Of a stretch of 64,000 bases of DNA, positions 10,411-20,554 are shown in pieces; the stretch's first letter is position 1, and each line of letters begins with the position of its first letter. Both the position numbers and the translations under genes were made by a program. The stretch covers positions 7,047,501-7,111,500 of the forward strand of contig JAVHKY010000003.1 of the NCBI GenBank assembly GCA_035079385.1, given 5' to 3'. The notes under the pieces are model-generated. The model did not search any database. It was given only the letters and a program-made list of their open reading frames with translations, and was not told the DNA's origin. The stretch comes from Aspidiotus rigidus. Lineage: Eukaryota; Arthropoda; Insecta; Hemiptera; Diaspididae.

Positions 10411-10643
10411 TACTGAGAAAAAAAATAGTTTGAATGACTACTGATTATAGTTCCGATGCTCTGCTCTGCAAAAAATGGTCAAATTGACTACTAAAAATAG
10501 TCCAATTTACAAAAAAAAAGTTTTGAATATTGATAAAATTTATTCGTCTTCACTATTTTTTATAGTCAATTTGACCATTTTTTGCAGAGCAGAGCACCGG
10601 AACTATAATCATTAGTCATTTAAACTATTTGTTTTTCTCAGTG
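10411..10643. mobile_element. palindromic MITE with TA target site
   Basis: The two halves are inverted copies of roughly 85-95 bp (TACTGAG ... GCTCTGCTCTGCAAAAAATG and its reverse complement near 10575-10595). The element is bounded by TA at 10409-10410 and 10644-10645. TIR ends reading (C/T)ACTGAGAAAAA with a TA duplication fit Tc1/mariner-type non-autonomous elements. There is no coding capacity. Confidence 0.8.
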
Positions 10644-10649
10644 TACTAG

Positions 10650-11270
10650 TACTTGTACATTGTTTTTCTCTTGGGAGTCCCCACTTCTCATACATGGCAT
10701 CTTCTTTTCGATCACTTTTCCTTGTCCTTCTTTTCATCTTTACTCTTCTCCGTGTCATCATAATATGTACTTCATATTCTTTTTCTTGTCCTTGTCATTA
10801 ACCGCCTATCACACAGCGTGGCTCTTTCTATCTTACTCGAGCTCTTAAGCAACCCACTGCTGTCTATTACTGTCTACTGTTCAAACCACTTTAAGTGTGA
10901 ATAAACGTCACACTAAAAACACGGATTTTCCACATTAAAAATAAAGTTGTAATTGCTCGTATTTATGTATTTGCAGCGACAGTATCTACGCGTAAAAAGT
11001 TATTTGCAAATGCATGAAATATCTTATGAAAGGTACAATAATGATGTGTATCCTCGAACTCCAGAGCACAGACTCATTATAATATTTCAATGATATTACG
11101 TCAATTTAATTCACACTCGCATGCGATTTTATCTGAAGATATTTCATTTAGTGACAAAACCATCGCACCGAGGGCACCCATCTTCTCTCAAATACTTCTT
11201 ATTGTCTTTCTAGATTCTGGATACAACATTTTGTAAACGTGATGGTTGATTTGACCTGAGAAAAGTGGTA
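10650..11270. other. no gene recognised
   Basis: Pyrimidine-rich stretch near 10660-10850, then unassigned AT-rich sequence up to the 3' end of the next Penelope-like fragment. Confidence 0.45.
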
Positions 11271-11276
11271 TTAGTA

Positions 11277-11882
11277 CTAGCAGTAAGATTTTTTTATTAT
11301 TATGCGGCACTGCCGTCGATATATGAAACAAATTAAAAAAAGATCGACGTTTCGGTAGTCACAACTACCATTTTCGGGGTCAAGTAATATACTGAAAAAT
11401 ATGGTAAGATAAGTTGATACAAGAAATGAGTACAAAAATTCAGTCTCAGTGATGACTCCTCTTAAGAACAGGCATGTACGTGCTACACAGATGATTTTCG
11501 ACGTCCATTTCAAAGTTGACTGCGTTACTGTGTTTTCCCTCATTTTTCTTTTTTTGTCGTTCTTTTCGAAACAAAGAATGGAGGCATCTTCGAATTTGAA
11601 ACAATGCCCTGTACTGGAGGTATGATCAGCAAGGGCAGTACCGTTCCGTCCGTTTTTTACATCTCCTTCATGCTGTCCCGGTCTTTTTTTCAGCATCTGT
11701 TTGGTTTCTCCAATGTAAACATTGTTGCAGCCTCCGCATGGAATTTTGTAGACTAGATTGGCAGATTTTTTAACCGGAACTGGATCTTTCAGTTTCGAGA
11801 AGAAGGAATTTCTTGTGAGATTGTACGAACTGAAAGCTACCCAAATGCCAGGGTCGAGGCCATTGAGAAGTTTTTTTGACAT
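11277..11882 (-). pseudogene. Penelope-like GIY-YIG endonuclease fragment (PLE3)
   Basis: Residues 43-95 form a GIY-YIG endonuclease: VYKIPCGGC with the CxxC pair, NVYIGET, KRPGQHEGD and ALADHTSSTGH. The KDPVP segment just before it (residues 32-36) is the conserved lead-in in Penelope-like elements. The reverse transcriptase is missing, because the element breaks off near 11.9 kb where a satellite array begins. After about residue 115 the frame probably departs from the original protein: it reads through the hammerhead-like segment and 3' non-coding end. The conserved GIY reads LVY. The sequence differs clearly from the PLE1 endonuclease, so it represents a separate lineage. Confidence is high for family, low for exact ends. 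Confidence 0.8.
11335..11385 (-). ncRNA. hammerhead-like core in PLE3 3' end
   Basis: On the minus strand the sequence reads CCGAAAA, then a perfect five-base-pair stem GGTAG/CTACC, then GAAACGTCG. This corresponds to the CUGANGA-stem II-GAAA layout of the hammerhead motifs of Penelope-like elements, with two changes in the first core box. It lies just downstream of the endonuclease, where such motifs occur. Confidence 0.45.
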
Positions 11883-11911
11883 GTTCCATGTCTTTTCTCT
11901 CGCCGGACCCT

Positions 11912-11959
11912 GATTTTGAAACTCGCGAGTACACCCCGCGTAATAATAATAATTAATAA

Positions 11960-12036
<77 letters not shown>

Positions 12037-12548
12037 AAATAATTAATATAATTAATAATTAGAAAATCTCTAGCCCGTGGGTGATTCAGAAATTCGCGAG
12101 TACACCCCGCGTAATAATAATAAATAATTAATTAATTAATTAATAATTAAATAATTAAATATATAAATAATTAAATAATTAAATAATTAGATAATTAAAT
12201 AATTAAATAAATAAATGATTAAATAATTAACATAATTAAAATTAGAAAATCTCTACCCCTCGGGTGATTCAGAAATTCGCGAGTACACCCCGCGTAATAA
12301 TAATAATAAATAATTAATTAATTAATTAATTAATTAATAATTAAATAATTAAATAATTAAATAAATAAATAATTAAATAATTAATATAATTAATAATTAG
12401 AAAATCTCTACCCCGTGGGTGATTCAGAAATTCGCGAGTACACCCCGCGTAATAATAATAAATAATTAATTCAATAATAATTAAATAATTATATAAACAA
12501 ATAAATAAATAATTAAATAATTAATATACTGTAATTAAATAATTAAAT
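11912..12548. repeat. AT-rich satellite, four units of 155-183 bp
   Basis: Each unit starts with a conserved segment (GATTCAGAAATTCGCGAGTA, then CACCCCGCG) at about 11912, 12083, 12266 and 12421, followed by (TAA)n, (AATT)n and (AAAT)n tracts and closing with AGAAAATCTCTACCCCGTGG. Unit length varies because the simple-sequence part expands and contracts; the GC-rich anchor is conserved. The first unit holds an AAAT run of about 20 copies (11957-12034). Confidence 0.85.
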
Positions 12549-12549
12549 A

Positions 12550-13880
12550 AATAAATTTTCCAAGTCCCTCTTCCTATCATATATGGCTGGATAGTCGAAA
12601 TTTTTCCAAGTCCCCTAGACTTGAATTGTCTCATACCATTCCAATACAACAGCGAGACAGGGGGCGAACGAGCGGAGCGAGTTCGCGCTACCTCAAAAAA
12701 CTCATCGTTGTAGTATTCTTCTTCATTTCCTCTTCTTCTCCAACAGTTTTCTTTAGCAATTTTGATACTTTTTTTTAGGTGTTGTCAGCGTCTTCTCAAT
12801 GAAATAAACAATAAGGGCAAGTTTAGTAACTAAAAAAATGATTTTACCGATTAAATATTTTCAATTCATTGCAATTCTCCACAACCATCCCTAAATTTTA
12901 ATCTGCAAGAATACAAATAAAATTCAAATGGGAAGAAAAATAGCTTGAAATCATCTTCTTCAGTTACTATTGTGAAAAAAATTTTTCACTGCTCGAGTTT
13001 TCAATGAATCTTTCTAATTTTTTAGTAAGCTTCAATTGAAGACGATATCAAAGCCGAATTGGAAAATTTTCTTTAATAAGCTTTTTATTTCACTTTAAAA
13101 TCATTGAAAAGTTGTCTATTTTTTGACGCTGTGAAATTTTTTTGGATCAAAAATTTGGAGATTAAAAAAATTCTTGTATAAATGGAGTTTTGAGCAACTT
13201 TTTTGTGAAGTTTTGTGAAGTCATTCCTTATAAAGACTATCTATGCACACCCGACAAGCGTCGCAGAGTAACTACTGGTATACCAAATCGTGTAGGGTAT
13301 TTGGGGAGAATACATGCAATCTGTTGTATATTATTCTAGCCTTTCCCAACGGCCGACGCACACCCTTCAGGATGGTACTTCCTTTGATACCTTGAAAAAA
13401 ATCCAAATTATTTCTTGTTGTAAGCCACATATACTTTTAAAACCATGCTCCTATCACTGCAAAATGCAAGTTAATGCAACAAGTGTTAATGCACGATTAA
13501 AGTGAACGTTTTTGTGCGTTTGTTTGTGGTTATACTTTCTCGGCACATATTGGCACAAATTTTTACCAGTCTAAAGAACTTGCATTTTGAACACGTATGT
13601 AGTACTTACTGGCAATGCTTCATTCCAGCTTTAATTGAAAACACAGCTAAAAGCCATTAGAACCACATACAGGAGCGTTAAAAATACTCCAGATTCAATA
13701 TTTAAAAAAGTGTCATACCGATTAGTGCGACACTGGTTCAACAGTGAGCTCTGCAGCGACGGAATAACACATCCTCGCACCTTCTACTCTCCCCATTATT
13801 CAAGTAACCGTAAGGCGTCACTCAATGCGACTACAGACTCTTCAATACATGATTCAGGATTCTTAAAGTAGTACAAAACG
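12550..13880. other. one 45-bp motif, otherwise no gene recognised
   Basis: Positions 12556-12615 hold two decayed copies of the 45-bp dispersed motif (TTTTCCAAGTCCC...CTATCATATATGGCT). A hairpin GCGAAC/GTTCGC lies near 12663-12686. A 78-codon plus-strand frame at 13635-13871 shows no domain I can name. Confidence 0.45.
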
Positions 13881-13944
13881 ATGTTCAAAGTTATATTATA
13901 TTTTGGCGAAGTCACTTTTTCGATTTTTTGCCGCCTAGATGAGC

Positions 13945-14200
13945 GATTCATCCCAATGTGCGACGTACGGTATAGAGGAAAATCTAGTCTTATTATTAAA
14001 TATTACATTACACGAAGGAGGGGTGTTCATTACGTTATTCTTAAGATTATTACATACAATATTGTCACAAAAATAGTCAGGGTAGCCATTATTAGTCATT
14101 AATTTCTTAAAGTCAAATTTTATTTCGTCATGGAAAATGTTATCAGAGAGGCTAAGTCGATAATTTAATAAAGATGTTACAGTATTCTTCTTAATGTGAA
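13945..14200 (-). pseudogene. PLE2 post-RT linker, frameshifted
   Basis: On the minus strand a frame of roughly 73 codons without stops ends with ...SIPYVAHWDESLI and a TAG near 13939. The FSSIPYV segment matches the linker between RT and endonuclease in Penelope-like elements. It is in a different frame from the RT ORF that stops at 14252, so at least one frameshift separates them. No GIY-YIG domain could be found further downstream to 13.3 kb. Confidence 0.6.
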
Positions 14201-14251
14201 AAGGTAGGTTGAATTAAAGTGAGTAATACGGCCAGAATACGTAGGTTTTTT

Positions 14252-15340
14252 TTAATGCTTGAAAATAAGTCTGTCGTGGTTCTTTATGATAGTGAGATCC
14301 AAAAAATTAAGAGCATTATCTTTTTCTTTTTCGATAGTACAATTAAGACGGGGGTGAAAATCGTTTAAAAAGTTTAAAATATCATTAACAAGGTTATTAT
14401 TACAAATACACAGGCCGTCGTCAACATATTTAACAAAAATTTTAACATTAAACCTCTCAAGGACCGCACGAAACAAATTATCTAATACTAATTCTGATAC
14501 TATAGATGACAGAGGGTTGCCCATGGCAACACCTTCCACTTGAGAGTAAGTAACATTATCAAACATGCAGTAACCTTTTCGGAGACATAGTTCTAGGGCC
14601 TCGAGGAACAAATCTTTGCTTAAGCTAGTATAGTTCCTAATGGAGTTCCAATTATGTGTTACAGTTTCTAGAATTAAATTTACAGGGATGCAAGGGAACA
14701 CGGATATCACGTCGAAAGAAATGAGGACGTCTTCAGCGTCTAGGTGAATATCTTTCAGTAGGTCCAACACTTGGTACGAATTGCGGATATTAAGCGTGTC
14801 ATCGGAAGTGTATGATAGTATTCTTGGGAGGAATTTGGACATATTGTAGGTGGGTGCATTTATGAATGAAACCACCGGCCTAGGAGGCACCCCAGCTTTA
14901 TGCGTCTTAGGGAGGCCGTAAATCCGTGGGGCGACACTAGTGTAGGTGGTAAGATATTCCTTGTAGTAATGCTCGATGCATTTTTGTTCGTACATTCTCT
15001 TAACGAGTTCATTATTTTTCTTTTCAATTGTGGCAGTAGGGTCGTTTGTGAGTTTCTTATATGTTGTGGGATCGTCCAGTAGCGCCTTGAGCTTCTTCAC
15101 GTAGTCTTCTTTTTCTGTGATGACGGTAGCGTTGCCCTTATCTGCCTTCACGACGATTAGACTGGGGTTTGCTTCTAAGAACGATTTCACCATTTTATGA
15201 TTGGTTGGAATACACAAATTTCGCGAATCGGGGAAATTACTAGCTTTCACGGAGTTACGAGAATTTCTGATTTTTGTAAGTCTTAAAAGCATGAAATTTG
15301 GTGTTAAGGTGTATGAAGGTGTAACAAATGATATTAACAA
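14252..15340 (-). pseudogene. Penelope-like reverse transcriptase (PLE2)
   Basis: A frame of 362 codons covers most of a Penelope-type RT. In order: KADKGNATV (residues 65-73), RIYGLPKTHK (139-148), RPVVSFINAP (154-163), motif A SFDVISVFPCIP (208-219, catalytic Asp210), motif B GVAMGNPLSS (270-279), motif C YVDD (305-308) and LNFLDLTI. All three catalytic aspartates are present. The first 20 or so residues come from the dispersed repeat in which the element ends near 15287, so the real N-terminus is missing and the ATG at 15340 is not native. The frame ends early and the linker continues in another frame, so the copy is dead as a whole, though the RT core is open. Confidence 0.85.
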
Positions 15341-15665
15341 GAGTGCCCCGCAGAAAGTCCATTTTTATGCCCCCAGGGGTCCACTTTTGAGGGGGAGGGT
15401 TCATTTTGGAGATTATTGTTGCAGAAATAAGAAAGAAATTATGAAAAATCCTATGGGCCCATTTTTTTTTTGGGGGGGGGGGGCGGCAAAGGTTTCATTA
15501 TTTCAAGACTTATTGTTGCAAAACTTAAAAAAGAAATATTAATAATAATTGTATTCATTGGGTGATTTGTATGTAAAAAATGGTGTGACGATTATTTTTT
15601 TATGTATAAACTCTGCCATAGGGGGCTGATGGGCTCAAAATTTCACAAAATTCTAAATTTCATCA
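15287..15665 (+). repeat. dispersed ~280-bp repeat copy next to PLE2
   Basis: Matches the tandem units at 20.55-21.3 kb: AGCATGAAATTTGG, AACAAATGATATTAACAAGA, GTGCCCCGCAGAAAGTCCAT and a T-run followed directly by a G-run (about 15460-15483). It seems to be a rearranged 1.3 copies. PLE2 sequence begins directly to its left. Confidence 0.75.
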
Positions 15666-15762
15666 GATGCGTATTTACGTTCCTTCATTACACTAGGCCT
15701 AATCTACGCTGTGCCCCTAGAAAAGCTATTTTCGATCAAATTGTTGTGTGTTCTACTAACGT

Positions 15763-15975
15763 TCATTGATTATATGCCGTGATCGGCTGATTCTTCGTGC
15801 CCTGACAGTACGCTGCATTGAAGGGAGCCTTTATGGATGCCAAGATTCTTGAATGAATTTTGAACTCACGCGCATTTACATGTGCCTGCCAATGAGTTTT
15901 CTTGTCGTTAACATTGATCCATTGCTCCGGGGTACAACACGGGCATCCGTATCTATTTGGATGCGGTTGAAAGTG
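15763..15975 (-). CDS. candidate gene, exon 3 (C2H2-like finger)
   Basis: Seventy codons free of stops, followed by TGA. The frame opens directly after a good acceptor (…CTCTAG at 15976). Residues 11-32 read C-x2-C (as CPCC), then 13 residues, then H-x3-H (HWQAH), which is the spacing of a C2H2 zinc finger. The rest is basic and polar with no known domain. It joins exon 2 in phase 0 across an 80-nt intron (15976-16055, GTATAG...CTAG). I do not recognise the family. It may be a domesticated or transposon-associated DNA-binding protein; that is inference from the finger and the basic exon 2. Confidence 0.5.
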   Translation of the reverse strand, partial: HFQPHPNRYGCPCCTPEQWINVNDKKTHWQAHVNAREFKIHSRILASIKAPFNAAYCQGTKNQPITAYNQ

Positions 15976-16055
15976 CTAGAGTCGATAACACAAAGAAGGT
16001 AAGAAACAATTCAAGATGCCATGAAAGAAAAACTATTTACCCTACACTACTATAC

Positions 16056-16226
16056 TTTTTTTTTCTCAGATGGTCCACCTCCAGTTCCACCTGATGAATG
16101 CTCTTTCCTTCCTCCACGAGATCCAGATGGCTGTTTTTTGGTGGGTCCAGCCGCCGGTTCACTGAAAGAAGAAGAAGCGGCCGTCAGATGTTCCTCTTTA
16201 GACCTAACACATCTTTTTACCAACGC
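16056..16226 (-). CDS. candidate gene, exon 2 (basic, Ser/Gly-rich)
   Basis: Fifty-seven codons without stops between an acceptor (CCCCTCTAG, ending at 16227) and a donor (AAA|GTATAG at 16055). The translation is rich in Lys, Arg, Ser and Gly (for example KKQPSGSRGGRKEHSSGG) and ends TGGGPSEKKK, a style seen in linkers of SANT/MADF-type DNA-binding proteins, but I cannot assign it. The opposite strand also shows splice-like signals here (TTTTCTCAG at 16070, AAGGTGAGAG at 16250). I prefer the minus strand because three consecutive exons share phase 0 there. Confidence 0.45.
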
Positions 16227-16300
16227 CTAGAGGGGCAACGTAAAAAAAGGTGAGAGAATTACTTATGAAATATCATGTGAAAAGAGTTAACCCTACTCAC

Positions 16301-16519
16301 AGCTTGGATATTGATGATTTGGGGATCCAAGATATTGCGCTGCGCCTACGACAGACACCTTAAAACCCGCTGTAGTGAAATTATTGGATCTTCTTCTTCT
16401 GACTCCTCATTATCTGCATGTAGGTCTTCCACTCCAGTGATGGTGGGCCCGTTCCCTGCCTCCTTTTGGTCATCCAGCTCATGCTGTGATCCTGCCTCTT
16501 CCAATGATAGGCTTTGAGA
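16301..16519 (-). pseudogene. candidate gene, exon 1 of the visible part (acidic), in-frame stop
   Basis: Seventy-three codons between an acceptor (TTTTTTCCAG, ending at 16520) and a strong donor (GCT|GTGAGT at 16300), with one in-frame TAG at 16346-16348. The translation is acidic (DNEESEEEDP near the middle), in contrast to the basic second exon. The intron to exon 2 is 74 nt (16227-16300) and in phase 0. The stop suggests a pseudogene, an allele with a nonsense change or a sequence error. Further upstream a dispersed 45-bp motif (about 16595-16665) interrupts, and no earlier exon could be placed. Confidence 0.45.
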
Positions 16520-16594
16520 CTGGAAAAAAGTATAGACGAAAAATATAATTTGATTAGATTGCAGCAGCAACAGGTGTACTGGAAAAAGTCGAAG

Positions 16595-19500
16595 CTTGAG
16601 GTAAATAAGACGGGGACTTGGAAAAATTTTGACTCGCGACAGGTATATATTTTTGAGCTGTAGAGTACATTCAAATAATGGAAAGTGAGAATAGAAATTT
16701 TCTCGTTTCTTCTTCCCTCACAATATTAGCGTTTTTCCCTTAGCTGAACGTTGGGATTCATAGATCAATGTTGACTTTTGAGGTGCACTATGTGTACAAG
16801 TGTTAGACTTGAACATTAGAGAAAACCAAAATTTAACGTGGTTAGAACACAATATTGAGCACATGAATCCAAAGCCGGCAAAAACATTGGAGGCGCAAGT
16901 CAAAGACTTTCAATTACTCAACTTCCTAAGAGTTTTTTTTTGTTTGCTCGTTTTGAAAAAAAATAGAAAAAAGTTAAAAGCAAACAGCCTGAAGAATTGA
17001 AGCACTTAAATATTCAGAATACATGCAAATCGTAGACTGAAATTCTCTTCAAAACATAATATAAACCAATGATCAAGTTGAAAGATTTTCCTGGCGGCGC
17101 GCTGTCGCGGTCTTTTGCGGCGCAGTACACTTTTTAGCGCCATGAGTTTTATACGTGAAAATCCCATTTACTTAAAAAAATATTTCCTCTCGCCAAACTT
17201 TTTGTGGAAAGAGAAGAAAACGATAGGTTTGAGTCTCAATTTCTCTCTTATTTCACGAGGAAAGCGCTATATAATTTTGAAAAGCTGTAGTTTCAACGAT
17301 TCAGAGCAGGGGAAACGCGATCCCCTTGGTCCAATGAAGAAACCCCTCCTCATATTTTGATTCCTTCTAATTGAAAAAAAAAAAAGAACAAAAAAGAAAC
17401 AAAAAGAAAACAAAAGGCCTTTCCTAAAACGAATACGAAGAATCATGTTCATCAAAATGGCCCCACGATAACCCTGGAAGGTGATTTACCTATTTTTTGA
17501 CGAGTGGGTATAAAATATTAGAACCATAGCCTGTGTGGCCAATAAAATCTGTTTTGATCATAAAATTAAAAATGGTTATCAAGGTCCTCCCATTGGTCAG
17601 AAAAATTTATTTTCAAGTATTTCCCTATATTATTTGAATGACTTTTCTTCTTTTTTTTTGAAATCGTAAAACATAATTCGTCATTAGTTTGTCGGGTCAA
17701 TTTTCTCGGGTTCAACAGACGCAGAGCAAATATTAAAGTTCTACGGTACTTAGAAGTATAGTCATTTTTTCACGATTGATACTGCGATATAGGGAAAAAA
17801 AAGTCAAACAAATTTGTCCCTCACTGATTGATGCGTATAAATGTTTCCTTCTTCTTAATTTGATATCAGCACGATTGCAGATACACTCGACCGTTTGTTA
17901 ATAAAATCGGTCATAAATATAACGGCTCTTTACTCAAGAGCGATCCATAGTAATGAGTTCATAAAAATGAATTCGAGCAAGACCAGTCCGCATAAAATAT
18001 AACGCTGCATCGGGCAGCTGAGAGTGAAGAAAATATCTGAGTTATACACTTCCCCCACATTCGACGCCTGTGCGCCATATCTATCTTCAGTATATTACCA
18101 AGAACGAGTGAAGCGATATAACTTCGAATAAGGCCGCCTCCAATCAAGAAATTTGTATGGATACGTTCTCGAAGACACGCTGTAAGTTAGTTATTATAAT
18201 ATTATACATCGATGTCAATGGAAATGATTTGCTAACCGGTTGTTGAGCATACGCCTCTGTCATTCATCATTCATTTTGACAATGGCCATCTGATAGCGGC
18301 TTAGCCGAGAATACCTCGTAAGTCGTCCAACAAGTAAAACATTACGAGAACGTTATGCGTCGTCTCTTCTGACGAGTCGATCCGGTCTTCTACACTATTC
18401 GTTCACCGATCTTCATTATAGTAGTAAGTGAAGGACAATAAGGCGGCGAGCTCTCGCTCAATCCTTTTTCAGTATCGTACCTGAACACAAGCGTGTACAA
18501 ACGAATTTTCAAAAAGGAAAGAACCGTCACGAGTGAAATGTAATGATTTGTGGATATTGTAAATCTGGTGTGCGGGCCACTTTCCTTTAAACTTATCTCG
18601 AAGTTAGTAATTATAAGTTGGTACCCAGGTTACATATAAATCTATCCAAATAATATTAATTGCCTATATTGCGTAGCAATTCTTATATTTTTATTACGAG
18701 TTATCAGGCACCAAAGCCGTCCTCCCCCCAATGTGCACGAAGAAGCCATAATTTACGACTCTGGTATCGTCTTATACAATCTGAATGCGGCAACTACGAA
18801 AAGCTATAAACTTATACGCGTCACAACCCACGTCAAAATTATTTGACATTCCCTAGCACCTCCTCTCTCTCTTTCTCTCTCTTTTGCCTACCTTCGATTT
18901 TCAATTTCTTTTTCCTGGCTTCCCTTTCGGTTTGAATAATCGGTTTCACCCCAATACGCTGAATAAACTTGTTTTTACGATTGTTACGATAGATTACGTG
19001 TTTTTCTCGCAGTGCCGTCGGAAAACTCATTCTCAATTATTTAATTTTTTCAGTAGCCATCGCTCGTTTATTTCACACTATCCTTGTCAAGCTTAACGCT
19101 CTCTTAATTACGAAAACATTTCTCTTCTTTGACTCCTTACTCAGCGCGGAATTCGTAGGATATCCGATCTGTGGTCTTAAAATTTTGTTTCCTTGAATTA
19201 AGATAGGTAAGTGAAAGAAACAGAAGGTTATGACCATGAAAAATGAAAGTACGCGTGAGAATGGATCGGCTGTTGAGGTATCTTGTCAATTATGAGTACG
19301 ATATTCGGAAACTCATAAATGATTCGGTTTCTCGACGGTAACTCATTTACAACCTATCGTCTGATAATTGCTCGAATAAAAGCATTCGTCGCGAAATATA
19401 CATCCGAATAGTAAGTGTCACATTTTTGACTGCGGTATAACAACCTTGCCCGATTGCAGTGAGCACACTTAATCGATGAGCTGACTGCTCTCGAAATATA

Positions 19501-19830
19501 ATCTCATCCACTTGCACCTCCAAAATCTGCGAGTAATACTGCAATGCCATGACTGAAATATTTGAAACCGAAAATATTTCAGACACAACAATGGTGGATA
19601 AAAAAAATAATGATATGATTTTTATTGTTCAAATTCAATTTTTTGCTTTCCAGGATTTTCTGTTGCGAGTTTCCTTCATTTAATGCGCCAATAAATATTT
19701 CCCATATTTTTTTAACGGGACATGTTTACGGAACACAAAAAAATGGGAAAGAATGGTAAGATATAGAGAAGATTTTTTTTGTTAGGTAGCAAAAAAGTTG
19801 TAAATTTGCCCTCCCAAAATCATCTTCTGA
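16595..19830. other. no gene recognised
   Basis: Begins with a decayed 45-bp motif (GGGGACTTGGAAAAATTTTGAC near 16612). A 66-codon plus-strand frame at 16800-17000 reads somewhat like protein, but I find no family for it. Further on there is only AT-rich sequence with short frames. Confidence 0.45.
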
Positions 19831-19840
19831 ACCTGTTTAA

Positions 19841-20328
19841 GGGTGTGCTTTACTTGTTCGGAAACTCTGATAAGTTGCATAAACACCCCCAAAAACCCTG
19901 CAAGGTTCAGGAAGCCAGCGGTCACTATGCGATGCTTGTCGGACGTGCGTGGGTAGTCCTTGTAACAAATGATGAGGAATGATTTTGCAAGGTCATATTT
20001 CGGGGCCCCATTTTCTGACGAATTTTTGCGATCTTTGGAAATGTTGTACAAAAGGATTCAATGAAAGGCGCTATCGGAACAGAGTCCTGAATTTTAGCTC
20101 CAGAAGAATTTCACTCTCGTCAGAAAATAGACGAATTTTAACTAATTTCAACGCTTAATTGAGAAAGTATAAGAAAAAATTTTAAGATTCTGCTTCGATA
20201 GCGCCCCTGGTTGAACCTTTCTGGAAAACATTTCGATTATTCAGAAAGATCGGTTAAAAATTCGAGCATTAAAATGTGATTTTCGGTACCATGTTTTACG
20301 AGCATATTTTCACAAGTAAAGCACTCCC
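19841..20328. mobile_element. TTAA-flanked MITE
   Basis: Ends GGGTGTGCTTTACTTGT and, inverted, GGGAGTGCTTTACTTGT (16 of 17 identical) are each flanked by TTAA (19837-19840 and 20329-20332). A TTAA duplication is the signature of piggyBac-type transposition. The 488-bp interior has no transposase. Its right half (CTGCTTCGATA ... CGGTACCATGTTTT) recurs in diverged form at 61.99-62.14 kb. Confidence 0.7.
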
Positions 20329-20554
20329 TTAAACACTAAATTTTATTTTTTAAATGCAATCATTATATGGTTATTTTCTCGTCTATATCGTTTAAATTGA
20401 CTCCACGACACTTAATGAGCCATCTACTTTTATAGAATGCCTACAGTTTTTTGATTTACCTCTCATTTTTAGGGGTGCATTTCATTATGTTCATATTCAA
20501 TAATATTTTGCAGAGGGTTAATCCAAAATTCTAGAGAATTGTGTATTTTGTCAT

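Noticed and set aside
13635..13871. 78-codon plus-strand frame next to PLE2
   Set aside because: No recognisable endonuclease or other motif; it may be chance or an unrelated relic.
16021..16249. Plus-strand exon reading with TTTTCTCAG acceptor and AAGGTGAGAG donor
   Set aside because: The frame stops within the exon and neighbours do not share phase, whereas the minus strand gives three phase-0 exons. The pyrimidine tract is the reverse of a Lys-rich coding run.
17045..17145. Short minus-strand frame starting ATG with a basic stretch (RRKRPRQRAARK)
   Set aside because: Only about 46 codons, no splice link to the exons at 16.5 kb could be shown, and a dispersed repeat lies between.
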